A stretch of DNA of 64,000 nt, from positions 2,356,001 to 2,420,000 of the forward strand of contig NZ_ARWI01000001.1 of NCBI RefSeq assembly GCF_000478585.1. Direction: 5' to 3'. The notes under the pieces are model-generated. The model saw nothing but the letters and a program-made list of their open reading frames with translations, was not told the DNA's origin and made no database searches. How positions within the stretch are numbered: position 1 is the stretch's first letter; each line of letters opens with the position of its first letter. A program made the translations under genes and the position numbers. Positions 1-8,436 of the stretch are shown here, in pieces. Origin of the DNA: Thiomicrorhabdus sp. Kp2. Its GTDB lineage: Bacteria; Pseudomonadota; Gammaproteobacteria; Thiomicrospirales; Thiomicrospiraceae.

Positions 1-162
1 GTTGCGATTGCTTTAGAAAATGCTTTGCCTAATGACTGTGTACTCTTTTCACCCGCTTGTGCGAGTTTTGATCAATACACCAATTATGTTAAACGAGGAG
101 AGCACTTTATTGAGTTAGTGCATCAAGCTTGTAATGTGATTCGTGTAAATGAAAACGCCTAA
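1..162 (+). CDS. murD: UDP-N-acetylmuramoylalanine--D-glutamate ligase, C-terminal end (partial)
   Basis: Only the last 53 codons are in the window; frame 1 is open from base 1 to a TAA at 160-162. The segment reads like the end of MurD: a [10 protein letters not shown] stretch followed by a KRGEHF motif, which in this ligase family closes the C-terminal Mur ligase domain. MurD adds D-glutamate to the UDP-MurNAc-alanine precursor in the cytoplasm. Its position directly before ftsW and murG is the usual division/cell-wall cluster order. The fragment is short, so the call rests on this motif and the context. Confidence 0.85.
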   Translation, partial: VAIALENALPNDCVLFSPACASFDQYTNYVKRGEHFIELVHQACNVIRVNENA

Positions 163-176
163 TCAACCTGTAATCT

Positions 177-188
177 ACCAGGCCTGGT
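177..188. repeat. ACCAGGCCTGGT palindrome, intergenic murD-ftsW
   Basis: Exact 12-bp copy, 14 bp counting the flanking T/A pair. No T-tract follows, so it is not an obvious terminator. Confidence 0.95.
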
Positions 189-243
189 AAAATCAAAATG
201 AACTTAATTGCTAAAATTAAAACGATCAAAATAAAATAAACCA

Positions 244-1491
244 ATGAAATCATTATTTCACACCTTAAAACAGCAAAACAAAACCTGGCCAATGGACTTT
301 TGGTTATTAGGCTTGGTTGTTATTTTGGCGGTAATGGGTTTAACCATGGTGGCCTCAAGTTCTGTTGCTATCAGTCAAAGCCGTTTTGGTAATCCTGACC
401 ACTATTTTTTTCGGCAACTTATGTCGATGGGATTAGGCGGTTTTGCCGCCTATATCTTCTTTCAAGTTCCGCTGGCGTTTTGGGAGAAACATCGCGGTAA
501 AATCTTTTTATTTGCCATTTTCCTGTTAGTTGCGGTATTGATTTTTGGGCGTGAAATAAACGGTAGTAAACGTTGGCTACCGCTGGTTGTTATGAATTTT
601 CAGCCATCGGAGTTTATGAAGCTTGCTATCGTGGTCTTTATGGCGGGCTATTTAGATAAACATGCCTCAGCGGTAAAAGAGGATTTTGGTGCGGTTATTC
701 GTTTGGCGTTACCGTTTGGTTTAATGGCGATTTTGCTGTTAATGGAACCAGATTACGGCAGTACCTTTGTTATAGCGGTGATTATTACGGGTATGTTATT
801 GATTGCAGGGGCGCCTTGGCGTTACTTTGTATTGACAGTTTTACCGATGGTCACCATTTTGGTCGCATTGGTCGTCACCTCAAAATACCGTATGGCGCGA
901 GTCAGTAGTTTCTTAGACCCTTGGCAAGACCCCTTTGGCGCAGGTTATCAATTAACTCAAGCTTTAATTGCCTCTGGAAGTGGCGAATGGTTTGGTGCAG
1001 GTTTGGGGGCAAGTGTACAAAAGCTTTTATACTTACCTGATGCGCACACTGACTTTTTATTCTCAATTTACGCCGAAGAGTTTGGTTTTATTGGTGTGGT
1101 GTTTTTGGTTGGGCTCTATTTGGCGATTTTGTATCGTCTATTCCGAATAGGTCGTAAAGGTATTGAAGCGAATCACTTTTTTGGCGGTATGGTCGCTTAC
1201 GGTATTGGTATTTGGATTATTTTGCAAGCGGGCATCAATATGGGGGTAAACCTCGGTGCCTTTCCTACCAAAGGGTTAACTCTGCCATTTATGAGTTATG
1301 GCGGTAGTAGTGTTTTATTGTTGAGTATCGCTTTGGCGGTGGTGTTTAGGGTTGATTATGAAACCCGTTTTTATCCACGAGAACCAAAAGAAGAGAAGAG
1401 TGAAGACGATGTTGACAGCAACCAAATAGAAAGCAAGCCTCGTAAACGCAGACGAGTTCAATCCGACTCACGCGGTGTTGCGGGAAGTTAG
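244..1491 (+). CDS. ftsW: Peptidoglycan glycosyltransferase / septal SEDS protein FtsW
   Basis: This 415-residue polytopic membrane protein belongs to the SEDS family, which polymerises lipid II at the division septum together with FtsI. Many hydrophobic segments are visible from residue 20 onward. Family motifs include FQPSEFMKLA near residues 119-128 and FMSYGGSS near 349-356. The C-terminal 40 residues are charged and rich in Lys/Arg, so they are probably a cytoplasmic tail. The gene lies between murD and murG, the canonical position, which favours FtsW over RodA. The chosen ATG has no clear Shine-Dalgarno sequence, but the N-terminus matches the family. Confidence 0.95.
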   Translation: MKSLFHTLKQQNKTWPMDFWLLGLVVILAVMGLTMVASSSVAISQSRFGNPDHYFFRQLMSMGLGGFAAYIFFQVPLAFWEKHRGKIFLFAIFLLVAVLIFGREINGSKRWLPLVVMNFQPSEFMKLAIVVFMAGYLDKHASAVKEDFGAVIRLALPFGLMAILLLMEPDYGSTFVIAVIITGMLLIAGAPWRYFVLTVLPMVTILVALVVTSKYRMARVSSFLDPWQDPFGAGYQLTQALIASGSGEWFGAGLGASVQKLLYLPDAHTDFLFSIYAEEFGFIGVVFLVGLYLAILYRLFRIGRKGIEANHFFGGMVAYGIGIWIILQAGINMGVNLGAFPTKGLTLPFMSYGGSSVLLLSIALAVVFRVDYETRFYPREPKEEKSEDDVDSNQIESKPRKRRRVQSDSRGVAGS

Positions 1492-1562
1492 CTTGGTTTT
1501 TCACTTCCACTTTCTAAAGTGATGATGACTTTAGATTTCTAAATAACAAACAGTAGACTTGT

Positions 1563-2639
1563 ATGACGCAGATAAAGAAAGTTTTAATCATGGCTGGCGG
1601 AACGGGTGGCCATGTTTTTCCAGGTATTGCTTTGGCAGAAGCCTTAAAAGCGAAAGGGGTTGATGTTTTTTGGTTGGGTACCGAAGGCGGTATGGAAGCC
1701 ACCTGGGTAAACAACGCACAAATCCCATTGTATAAAATCACCATTAAAGGTTTGAGAGGCAATGGCTTAAAAGGGTGGTTACAAGCCCCTGTTAATGTCA
1801 CAAAAGCGTGGTCGCAAGCCAAAAAAATCATGCAAGATATTCAACCCGATTTGGTGTTGGGTATGGGCGGTTTTGTTTGCGGGCCTGGAGGCTTGGCGGC
1901 AAAATCGTTGGGCATTCCATTAGTTCTTCATGAACAAAATGCGATTCCAGGATTAACCAATAAACTTTTAGCCCCATTGGCTCGATTAGTTATAACCGCT
2001 TTTCCGCAAAAGAAAATCACGGGTAAACAGGTTGTTAATATTGGTAACCCTGTTCGCGCTGGTTTAGAAGAGATTGAAGTAGTAGAAAATACTCAACCCT
2101 GTCATTTATTGGTATTGGGCGGGAGTAGAGGGGCATTGGCTTTAAATGAAATCTTGCCTAAAGCTTTGGCGTTAATGGATGAAACGATTCGCCCTGTGGT
2201 CAAACACCAAACAGGCGAGAAAACCTTAGAGCTAGCTCAAAAATCCTACGATGATGCTGGGATTCAGGCGGATGTGGTGCCTTTTATTGACAATATGTTG
2301 TTAGCCTATGCCAGTGCAGATATGTTGTTGTGTCGGTCTGGCGCGCTTACCGTGAGCGAACTAATGGCAAGTGCTCGACCAGCGATTATGGTGCCTTATC
2401 CTCATGCGGTGGATGACCATCAAACCGCTAATGCACAAGCCTTGGTGGATATGCATGGTGGCGAAATTATTCAACAAAAGAACTTAACACCAGAAGGGTT
2501 GGCTCAATCGCTAACCGTTTGGTGTGAACAGCCCGAAAAAAGGGTGGCAGCCTCTTTGAGTATTCGAGAGCGAGCGAAAACAGAAGCAACACAACAAATC
2601 GTTGAAAAATTGCTCGCTATTATGGCCACACCGCATTAA
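1563..2639 (+). CDS. murG: UDP-N-acetylglucosamine--N-acetylmuramyl-(pentapeptide) pyrophosphoryl-undecaprenol GlcNAc transferase
   Basis: MurG adds GlcNAc to lipid I to make lipid II on the inner face of the cytoplasmic membrane. The 358-residue length is normal. The glycine-rich loop GGTGGH is at residues 12-17 and a second, GGSRGA, lies near 186-191, as in GT28 enzymes. It follows ftsW by 71 bp in the usual cluster order, but murC does not follow. The next gene is an unrelated dehydrogenase, and murC lies almost 18 kb downstream. Confidence 0.96.
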   Translation: MTQIKKVLIMAGGTGGHVFPGIALAEALKAKGVDVFWLGTEGGMEATWVNNAQIPLYKITIKGLRGNGLKGWLQAPVNVTKAWSQAKKIMQDIQPDLVLGMGGFVCGPGGLAAKSLGIPLVLHEQNAIPGLTNKLLAPLARLVITAFPQKKITGKQVVNIGNPVRAGLEEIEVVENTQPCHLLVLGGSRGALALNEILPKALALMDETIRPVVKHQTGEKTLELAQKSYDDAGIQADVVPFIDNMLLAYASADMLLCRSGALTVSELMASARPAIMVPYPHAVDDHQTANAQALVDMHGGEIIQQKNLTPEGLAQSLTVWCEQPEKRVAASLSIRERAKTEATQQIVEKLLAIMATPH

Positions 2640-2674
2640 CAAAGTGTGACTAAAAAACAGATTTAGGGTAGAGA

Positions 2675-3454
2675 ATGAAAGGCTTAAAAGACAAACGTAT
2701 TTTAATTACTGGGGCTTCAAGTGGTATTGGTGCAGGTATGGCTAAAGTGCTTGCGCGTGAAGGCTGTAAATTGGTTTTACATTACAACCAGAATGTATCA
2801 GGTATTCAAAATACATTGCAAGAAGTGAAACAGCTTGGCGCTAAAGTCAAATTAGTAAAATGCGATTTTAAAGAACTTTCAAGTTTAAATGATTTTTTTA
2901 ACCAGGCCTGGTCACTTTATGATGGCCTTGACGGTTTAGTGAATAATGCAGGTATTGTGACCAAAAGCACCGCCTTAAAAGACCCTTTAGGTGAAAAGTT
3001 TGCCGAAACTCTGGCGGTGAATTTACAAGCGCCTTATCAACTCAGTACCGCATTTGCTAATGCGTGTATTAAAGCCAAACAACCTGGAGCGATTGTCAAT
3101 AATAGCAGTATTCATGGGCAGGCAACTTGCGAGTGGTTTTCGGCTTATGCAGCTTCTAAAATGGGGTTGGATGCAATAACCAAAGTTCAGGCGGTAGAGT
3201 GGGGGCAATATGGGATTCGTGTTAACGGTTTAGCGCCAGGTGTTGTACCTGTTGAACGCACTCATAAAATTTTAAATGACCCTGCTATGGCAAAAAAATG
3301 GACGGAACAGATGCCCGCTGGCCGTTACGGAACGGTGGAAGAGATGGGCGAAGCCACGGCCTATTTACTTTCAGATGCTACCCAGTGGATGACAGGATCG
3401 ATTTTAACGATTGATGGCGGACTGATTGCACGAGGCAATTATCCAGTACGTTAA
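2675..3454 (+). CDS. Short-chain dehydrogenase/reductase (SDR family), substrate unknown
   Basis: A 259-residue classical SDR. The N-terminal nucleotide-binding motif TGASSGIG is at residues 12-19, a NNAG motif follows, Ser144/145 lies in NNSSIHG, and the catalytic Tyr158 and Lys162 are in YAASK. The C-terminal IDGG is typical of the family. These residues show an active NAD(P)-dependent oxidoreductase but do not define the substrate; FabG-like or sugar dehydrogenase roles are both possible. A good Shine-Dalgarno sequence (AGGGTAGAG) precedes the ATG. The gene is 35 bp after murG, so it may be read from the cell-wall cluster although nothing links the functions. Confidence 0.85.
   Translation: MKGLKDKRILITGASSGIGAGMAKVLAREGCKLVLHYNQNVSGIQNTLQEVKQLGAKVKLVKCDFKELSSLNDFFNQAWSLYDGLDGLVNNAGIVTKSTALKDPLGEKFAETLAVNLQAPYQLSTAFANACIKAKQPGAIVNNSSIHGQATCEWFSAYAASKMGLDAITKVQAVEWGQYGIRVNGLAPGVVPVERTHKILNDPAMAKKWTEQMPAGRYGTVEEMGEATAYLLSDATQWMTGSILTIDGGLIARGNYPVR
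2901..2912. repeat. ACCAGGCCTGGT palindrome inside the SDR gene
   Basis: Exact copy in coding sequence, read in the frame that gives Asn-Gln-Ala-Trp. Confidence 0.95.
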
Positions 3455-3462
3455 ATCGTAAA

Positions 3463-3497
3463 GAAACACAAAGGCACGAAGGCTCGAAGTTTTTTAA
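3463..3497. repeat. CACGAAG-type heptad repeat ending in a T-tract
   Basis: Three degenerate units (CACAAAG, CACGAAG, CTCGAAG) spaced by about two bases run into TTTTTT. A related array in the opposite orientation lies at 6932-6966. Similar strings are scattered in intergenic DNA of many bacteria; the function is unknown. Confidence 0.6.
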
Positions 3498-3508
3498 TAT
3501 ATCGACCT

Positions 3509-3560
3509 TATAGAGCTTATGTATAGAGCTTATGTATAGATCTTATGTATAGGTTTTATT
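3509..3560. repeat. 13-bp tandem repeat, three units plus a decayed fourth
   Basis: TATAGAGCTTATG occurs at 3509-3521 and 3522-3534, then with one change at 3535-3547. A degraded unit follows to 3560. It is intergenic with no reading frame through it, and could vary in copy number between strains. Confidence 0.85.
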
Positions 3561-3628
3561 TTCATCGATTTACCTACAAATCAATTGGTGTTATGTTCTT
3601 TTAACTTAAATTAACTTGGCTAAACTCG

Positions 3629-3640
3629 ACCAGGCCTGGT
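3629..3640. repeat. ACCAGGCCTGGT palindrome, intergenic
   Basis: Exact copy between the SDR gene and the first chemoreceptor gene; flanking bases do not extend the palindrome. Confidence 0.95.
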
Positions 3641-3752
3641 TGGTTTTATCGTTAAAGTTTATTTTTATCTGCAAATTTTTGAATGAAACCTATTCAAATT
3701 CTCTTCTTTTCTCTGTGACTTTTTAGATTAAAGCATTTCCACAATCAATCAA

Positions 3753-3768
3753 TGGCATTTAAATTGCT
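3753..3768 (+). promoter_or_regulatory. Candidate sigma-54 (RpoN) promoter for the chemoreceptor gene
   Basis: TGGCATTTAAATTGCT has the GG of the -24 element and the GC of the -12 element exactly 12 bases apart, as the sigma-54 consensus requires. Transcription would start near 3779, about 27 bp before the ATG at 3806. RpoN control of motility genes is common in gammaproteobacteria. The call rests on sequence only. Confidence 0.6.
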
Positions 3769-3805
3769 AGTGTTCTTACATATGTCAAAAAACTGAAGAA
3801 ATAGT

Positions 3806-5836
3806 ATGAAAGACTGGTTACGAAAACTCACAATCAAACAGAAAATGCGTTTTGGATTCGGTGTAATCTGGGGCGTTCTAGCTATCATTACCATTCAAGC
3901 AGCGGTCAATCTTGCCGTTGTGCGATCGAATATGTCTGAGGTGGTTGAGAAACAGCAACCGATTGCGCTTGCCGCAAAACAATCTGCATTTTTATTAGAA
4001 AAAAGTATGAATGCCTTGAGTATGTATATTTTGATGAATGATGAAAATGTGCTGAAACTCTATGAGGATGGTCTTGCATCGGTCAAACAAAATATGGCTC
4101 AATCCAAAAAAGATTTACAAGAATTTGGTACAGAGCAAAAAGTTTTATTAGAAAAGTACCAGCAATTAGAAAAGCATATGTTGCAGTTAGATGCATTGGT
4201 ATTAGAAGTAAAGAGTTTTCAAAAAAGTCGAACGGCAAAATTTCCCGCTTTTAAATATGTAAACAACAATATGATGGCGATTGCTAATCAGGTTCAGCAG
4301 GTAATCTCTTCAATGATCAACTCTGAATTATCTGAGCTTTCTCAGGACAGAGAAGGGGTGATTGGAGATTTACTGAGTTTACAAAAGACCTGGTTAAATG
4401 TAACCAGTAGTTTACGGGGTTATATTGGTTTTAGAAGCCAGACTATGTCAGAAGCAACCGATAATTATTTAGATCTTTTTGAGCAAGTACTGCAGAAACT
4501 TCAAAACCAAAGAGCAGTAGAGCTTACCTTTGAAGAAGAGGAAGGATTAAGTGCTTTGGCGGCCCTTTATGAGTCTTACCGTGAACATTATATGGTGGTA
4601 AAAGGCATACATGGCGGTGAAAAATGGCGTATGGATGTGTGGTTTATGAATAATAAAATCCAACCCGTTTTTAATCAACTGGATGAGGAGTTAATCGCGA
4701 TTTCAGATTTGGCCGTCTCTGAAGTTGAAAGCATGAGTGAAAGTGTTTTACAGCTGAGTTTAAACAGTATTATTATCTTATTGTTACTCTCTTTTATTGG
4801 ACAGGTTGCGGGCATGTTGGTCTCAAGAAGGGTAACAGCTTCTGTGGTAAACCCTATACAAGAAATTTCAGCCGCGATGAAAGATATCTCTGAAGGAGAG
4901 GGGGATTTGACCCGAAGATTGCCTGTAAATAGCTCGGATGAGGTTGGCAAGCTGGCTGAACATTTCAACCTCTTTGTTGAACGGATTCATACCATGTTGT
5001 CTGAGGTGGCAAACACCATTAATCAACTGGAAGTCTCTTCTGGTGAATTATTAGGCATTACACAAAAGGCCAAAAGTGGTGCTCAACAGCAGTTATCCGC
5101 CACGGGCGGTTTGTCAGCATCGATGATTGATATGACAGAAAAATCAAAAAGTGTGGAAGATCACTCTCATAACACCTCTCGAGCCACTCAGGAAGCGGCA
5201 GATCGAGTCAAAAAAGGGGGCGAGATGGTTATTAGCACCGCTGATCAGATGCAGCAGTTATCAACAGGGATGGATGAAATGAACGCTTCCGTTAACCTCT
5301 TGAGAGAAGACAGCGAATCAATTGGTACAGTGGTCAATGTCATTCGAGAGATTGCTGAGCAAACCAATTTGCTCTCTTTAAATGCTGCGATTGAAGCGGC
5401 TCGTGCTGGTGAGCATGGTAGAGGGTTTGCCGTGGTTGCAGATGAAGTGAGAGGTTTGGCGCAGAGAACACAAGAATCAACCGTTGAAATTGAAAAAATC
5501 ATTGATAAAATTCGTACGGCTACCTTATCAACTGTCGAGGTCGTGCAGTCTGGACAAGGTGCTACAAAAGCCAGTTGTGAAGCGATTTCCAAAACAAAAG
5601 CGGCTTTACAACCTGTGATTATTTTAATGGAAGATATTAATCAGATGAGCCAACAGATGTCGAGTGCCGCTCATGCACAAAGCGTTTTAGCTCAAGAGAT
5701 TAATCAGAATATTAGTCAAATACATGATGTTACTGAAAGCGCCGCTCAAGGAGCTAATAGCACTGAACAAGCAGGCAATCATCTGCAACACTTGGCAGAT
5801 AAGTTAGAAGGCTTGGTGCATCAGTTTAAGATTTAA
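3806..5836 (+). CDS. Methyl-accepting chemotaxis protein
   Basis: A 676-residue inner-membrane chemoreceptor that signals to CheA/CheW. Transmembrane segment 1 lies near residues 17-39. A mainly helical periplasmic sensor of about 270 residues follows, with TM2 near 314-337. A HAMP domain (about 338-395) and the cytoplasmic signalling coiled coil come next. The conserved hairpin tip, containing [19 protein letters not shown] and [12 protein letters not shown], is near 510-555. The ligand cannot be read from the sensor region. The gene stands alone between a sigma-54-type promoter and a strong palindromic terminator, so it is probably monocistronic. Confidence 0.93.
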   Translation: MKDWLRKLTIKQKMRFGFGVIWGVLAIITIQAAVNLAVVRSNMSEVVEKQQPIALAAKQSAFLLEKSMNALSMYILMNDENVLKLYEDGLASVKQNMAQSKKDLQEFGTEQKVLLEKYQQLEKHMLQLDALVLEVKSFQKSRTAKFPAFKYVNNNMMAIANQVQQVISSMINSELSELSQDREGVIGDLLSLQKTWLNVTSSLRGYIGFRSQTMSEATDNYLDLFEQVLQKLQNQRAVELTFEEEEGLSALAALYESYREHYMVVKGIHGGEKWRMDVWFMNNKIQPVFNQLDEELIAISDLAVSEVESMSESVLQLSLNSIIILLLLSFIGQVAGMLVSRRVTASVVNPIQEISAAMKDISEGEGDLTRRLPVNSSDEVGKLAEHFNLFVERIHTMLSEVANTINQLEVSSGELLGITQKAKSGAQQQLSATGGLSASMIDMTEKSKSVEDHSHNTSRATQEAADRVKKGGEMVISTADQMQQLSTGMDEMNASVNLLREDSESIGTVVNVIREIAEQTNLLSLNAAIEAARAGEHGRGFAVVADEVRGLAQRTQESTVEIEKIIDKIRTATLSTVEVVQSGQGATKASCEAISKTKAALQPVIILMEDINQMSQQMSSAAHAQSVLAQEINQNISQIHDVTESAAQGANSTEQAGNHLQHLADKLEGLVHQFKI

Positions 5837-5873
5837 GAATTACTACAAATTAGATTTCATTAAAACCAATCCC

Positions 5874-5901
5874 AAAAAGCGACCAGGCCTGGTCGCTTTT
5901 T
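5874..5901 (+). terminator. Rho-independent terminator built on the ACCAGGCCTGGT palindrome
   Basis: A 28-bp uninterrupted palindrome centred on 5887/5888, with an A-run on the left arm and T-run on the right. The genome-wide 12-mer forms its centre at 5882-5893. It follows the chemoreceptor stop by 38 bp and should work in both directions. Confidence 0.85.
5882..5893. repeat. ACCAGGCCTGGT palindrome as terminator core
   Basis: Exact copy forming the centre of the terminator at 5874-5901. Confidence 0.95.
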
Positions 5902-5964
5902 TGTTTCTATGGTATTGGATTTCTTTTGGGGTTGATTAGATGTAAATCTGCATCTAAGAAACTA

Positions 5965-5970
5965 TATAAT
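5965..5970 (+). promoter_or_regulatory. Candidate -10 box of the lgt promoter
   Basis: TATAAT about 74 bp before the lgt start. No good -35 hexamer is seen at normal spacing, so the promoter call is tentative. Confidence 0.35.
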
Positions 5971-6043
5971 GCAAAGTAGATTTTTACTTGTCACCTAAAA
6001 CGTGACTTATTTTAAAATAACAAATTGAGTTTACAGTTATCTT

Positions 6044-6835
6044 ATGTGGTCTTACCCAAATATCGATCCCGTTGCCCTTGATTTAGGCTTTTTGCAAATT
6101 CATTGGTATGGCTTAATGTATTTAATCGCCTTTGCTGGCGGCTGGTTTTACGGCGTATATAGAGCGAGAAATATCGAGCCTTGGAATTCAGAAATGGTAG
6201 GCGACCTGCTGTTTTATGTCGCTATGGGCGTTATTCTAGGTGGACGAATTGGTTATATTCTGTTTTATGACCTCAGTCATTATCTTGAGCAACCTTTAGA
6301 TGTTTTTAAAGTCTGGCAAGGTGGAATGTCTTTTCATGGTGGTCTTTTAGGCGTAACGGTTGCCATGCTTCTGTTTGCTAGAAAAACTCAGCAAAGCTTG
6401 TTTCAAGTGGCAGACTTTGTTGCCCCGCTTATCCCTATTGGTTTGTTGACAGGTCGCATTGGTAACTTTATCAATGGCGAGCTTTGGGGAAAAACAACCG
6501 ACTCGTCTTTAGGTATGTGGGTTTACGATCCAATGATTCAGCAAACCATCCAAAAATACCCAACACAGCTTTTAGAAGCTCTGCTTGAAGGCGTTGTATT
6601 GTTTATTTTACTGGCCTGGTATGGAAGAAAACCGAGAGCACCAGGCGCTATTGCTGGAATGTTTTTAATTGGTTATGGGGTATTCCGATTCCTGGTTGAG
6701 TTTTGGCGAGTACCCGATGCTCAGCTGGGCTATCTTTTATGGAACTGGTTAACCATGGGGCAATTGCTGTCATTACCGATGGTGCTCATTGGGTTGTTGT
6801 TGGTTCTATACAAAAATAAGGGTAATCGTATTTAA
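6044..6835 (+). CDS. lgt: Prolipoprotein diacylglyceryl transferase
   Basis: Lgt transfers a diacylglyceryl group from phosphatidylglycerol to the lipobox cysteine of prolipoproteins, the first step of lipoprotein maturation in the inner membrane. The 263-residue protein is polytopic, with the signature GRIGNFINGELWGK near residues 137-150 and the HWYGLMY motif near the N-terminus. In many gammaproteobacteria lgt sits next to thyA, as here. One lipoprotein substrate encoded in this window is BamB. No strong Shine-Dalgarno sequence precedes the ATG, but the N-terminus aligns with the family. Confidence 0.95.
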   Translation: MWSYPNIDPVALDLGFLQIHWYGLMYLIAFAGGWFYGVYRARNIEPWNSEMVGDLLFYVAMGVILGGRIGYILFYDLSHYLEQPLDVFKVWQGGMSFHGGLLGVTVAMLLFARKTQQSLFQVADFVAPLIPIGLLTGRIGNFINGELWGKTTDSSLGMWVYDPMIQQTIQKYPTQLLEALLEGVVLFILLAWYGRKPRAPGAIAGMFLIGYGVFRFLVEFWRVPDAQLGYLLWNWLTMGQLLSLPMVLIGLLLVLYKNKGNRI

Positions 6836-6880
6836 TGAGAGCTTTGCTTGGGACGAGATAAAAACGAGAAAGAAGATTTG

Positions 6881-6890
6881 CCAGGCCTGG
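6881..6890. repeat. CCAGGCCTGG palindrome core, intergenic lgt-thyA
   Basis: Ten-bp core flanked by G and T instead of A and T, 46 bp after the lgt stop. Confidence 0.9.
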
Positions 6891-6931
6891 TAACTTTTTC
6901 GTATCGTTACTCACCGATACTGAGCTCTCTT

Positions 6932-6966
6932 AAAAACTTCGTGTCTTCGTGACTTCGTGGTTAATT
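6932..6966. repeat. CTTCGTG heptad repeat (inverse of the array at 3463-3497)
   Basis: Three CTTCGTG units spaced by two bases (6938-6960), preceded by TAAAAA. On the minus strand it reads CACGAAG units ending in a T-tract, the same organisation as at 3463. It lies just upstream of thyA. Confidence 0.65.
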
Positions 6967-6989
6967 TTAAAGAAAGAAGCGAAATAATT

Positions 6990-7823
6990 ATGCAGCAGTA
7001 TTTAGATTTATTAAGTCATATTTTGGAAAATGGAACCGATAAAGGCGATAGAACGGGTACGGGTACACGTTCTGTATTTGGTTATCAAATGCGATTTGAT
7101 TTACAACAAGGTTTTCCATTAGTCACCACAAAAAAACTACATATTCGCTCTATTGTGCATGAGTTATTGTGGTTTTTAACAGGTGATACCAATATCCAGT
7201 ATTTGAAAGATAATGGGGTTCGTATTTGGGATGAATGGGCGACCGAATCAGGTGATTTAGGGCCGCTTTATGGAAAGCAATGGGTCGCTTGGCAGAAGCC
7301 GAACGGTGAAACGATTAATCAAATTGCCGAAGTGGTTGAAACCCTTAAAAACAACCCTAATAGTCGCCGAATGATTGTGACCGCTTGGAACCCAGCAGAC
7401 TTGCCTGATGAATCTATTAGCCCTCAGCAAAATGTCGAAAATGGGCAAATGGCATTAGCGACCTGTCACGCCTTTTTTCAGTTTTACGTGGCTAATGGCA
7501 AGCTCTCCTGCCAGTTATACCAACGCAGTGCAGATACCTTTCTTGGTGTGCCATTCAATATTGCCAGTTATGCGCTATTAGTGCATATGATGGCTCAACA
7601 GACAGGCCTGGAAGTTGGTGAGTTTGTCTGGACTGGTGGCGATGTGCATCTCTATAACAATACCATTGAACAGGCAAAAGAGCAGTTAACTCGTGCGCCT
7701 TACCAACTGCCTAAATTAGTGATTAAACGTCAGCCTGAAACGATTTTTGACTACAAGTTTGAGGACTTTGAAATTGTGGGTTATGAATCTCATCCGCATA
7801 TTAAAGCCACGGTGTCCGTATGA
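6990..7823 (+). CDS. thyA: Thymidylate synthase
   Basis: ThyA methylates dUMP to dTMP using methylene-tetrahydrofolate, giving dihydrofolate for the following folA product. The ATG at 6990 gives MQQYLDLL, which matches the family start. A GTG at 6957 would add 11 residues of no family resemblance. The protein has 277 residues, slightly longer than the 264 of E. coli because of an insertion before the active site. The nucleophile is Cys159 in ATCHAFFQF, where many homologues have Pro instead of Thr. The stop overlaps the folA start by four bases, indicating translational coupling. Confidence 0.95.
   Translation: MQQYLDLLSHILENGTDKGDRTGTGTRSVFGYQMRFDLQQGFPLVTTKKLHIRSIVHELLWFLTGDTNIQYLKDNGVRIWDEWATESGDLGPLYGKQWVAWQKPNGETINQIAEVVETLKNNPNSRRMIVTAWNPADLPDESISPQQNVENGQMALATCHAFFQFYVANGKLSCQLYQRSADTFLGVPFNIASYALLVHMMAQQTGLEVGEFVWTGGDVHLYNNTIEQAKEQLTRAPYQLPKLVIKRQPETIFDYKFEDFEIVGYESHPHIKATVSV
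7603..7611. repeat. CAGGCCTGG partial palindrome inside thyA
   Basis: Nine-base match (ACAGGCCTGGA context), read as Thr-Gly-Leu-Glu. It could be a decayed copy or chance. Confidence 0.6.
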
Positions 7824-8311
7824 AGATTGCAATGATTGCCGCTATGGCAAAAAACCGAGTGATTGGTTTAGATAATGACATGCCTTGGCATTTACCCGAT
7901 GATTTAAAGTTTTTTAAGGCGGTAACCACTGGAAAGCCCGTTATTATGGGAAGAAAAACCTTTGAATCGATTGGTTCTAAACCTTTACCTAACCGCCCAA
8001 ATTATGTCATTAGTCGCCAAATGGATTTGAATACTGAGGGAGTAAAGGTGTTTAGTTCTGTGGAAGCGGCACTATCTGAACTTTCTGAGGCTGAAGAAGT
8101 CATTATTATGGGGGGTGGCCAACTATATACCATGATGCTTCCTAAGGCGGATAAACTCTATCTAACATTAATTGATGCAGATATTGATGGTGATACCCAC
8201 TTTCCTGACTGGACTCGGTTGGCATGGAATGAGCTTGCAAGAGAGCATCATGCAAAAGATGAACGTCATGCGTATGAGTTTGATTTTGTTACCCTTGAAA
8301 AGGGGGAATAA
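7820..8311 (+). CDS. folA: Dihydrofolate reductase
   Basis: FolA reduces dihydrofolate to tetrahydrofolate with NADPH, completing the thymidylate cycle with the overlapping thyA. It has 163 residues, near the E. coli length of 159. Visible family motifs are MAKNRVIG at the N-terminus, the MPWHLPDD active-site segment with the catalytic Asp at 27/28, GRKTFESIG for NADPH binding and the GGGQLY loop. The ATG lies inside the thyA stop region (ATGA). Confidence 0.95.
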   Translation: MKIAMIAAMAKNRVIGLDNDMPWHLPDDLKFFKAVTTGKPVIMGRKTFESIGSKPLPNRPNYVISRQMDLNTEGVKVFSSVEAALSELSEAEEVIIMGGGQLYTMMLPKADKLYLTLIDADIDGDTHFPDWTRLAWNELAREHHAKDERHAYEFDFVTLEKGE

Positions 8312-8436
8312 AAACTATTAGTTATTAGATAGTAAACTCTTATCACCTGAAGGAATCCTTTCCTCTAGAATGGCGTACACGAATAGAGAACAATAAAGTC
8401 ATTAACAATGAAGTAGGCTTTAAAAATGGAGTGTCT

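Larger units (their letters stand above)
3455..3805. other. 351-bp intergenic region with small repeats, a palindrome and a sigma-54-type promoter
   Basis: No convincing reading frame is present. In order it holds a degenerate CACGAAG-type repeat (3463-3497), a 13-bp tandem repeat (3509-3560), one ACCAGGCCTGGT copy (3629-3640) and a -24/-12 promoter (3753-3768) for the following chemoreceptor. I see no clear terminator for the preceding dehydrogenase gene. Confidence 0.7.

Noticed and set aside
107-292. Minus-strand open frame of 61 codons over the murD-ftsW junction
   Set aside because: It overlaps two genes on the other strand, has no family resemblance and no ribosome binding site; antisense shadow.
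1558-2120. Other open frames inside murG, the sox, leuA, cysE, hisS and der genes
   Set aside because: They lie in other frames of well-supported genes and have shadow-like composition, so none is listed.
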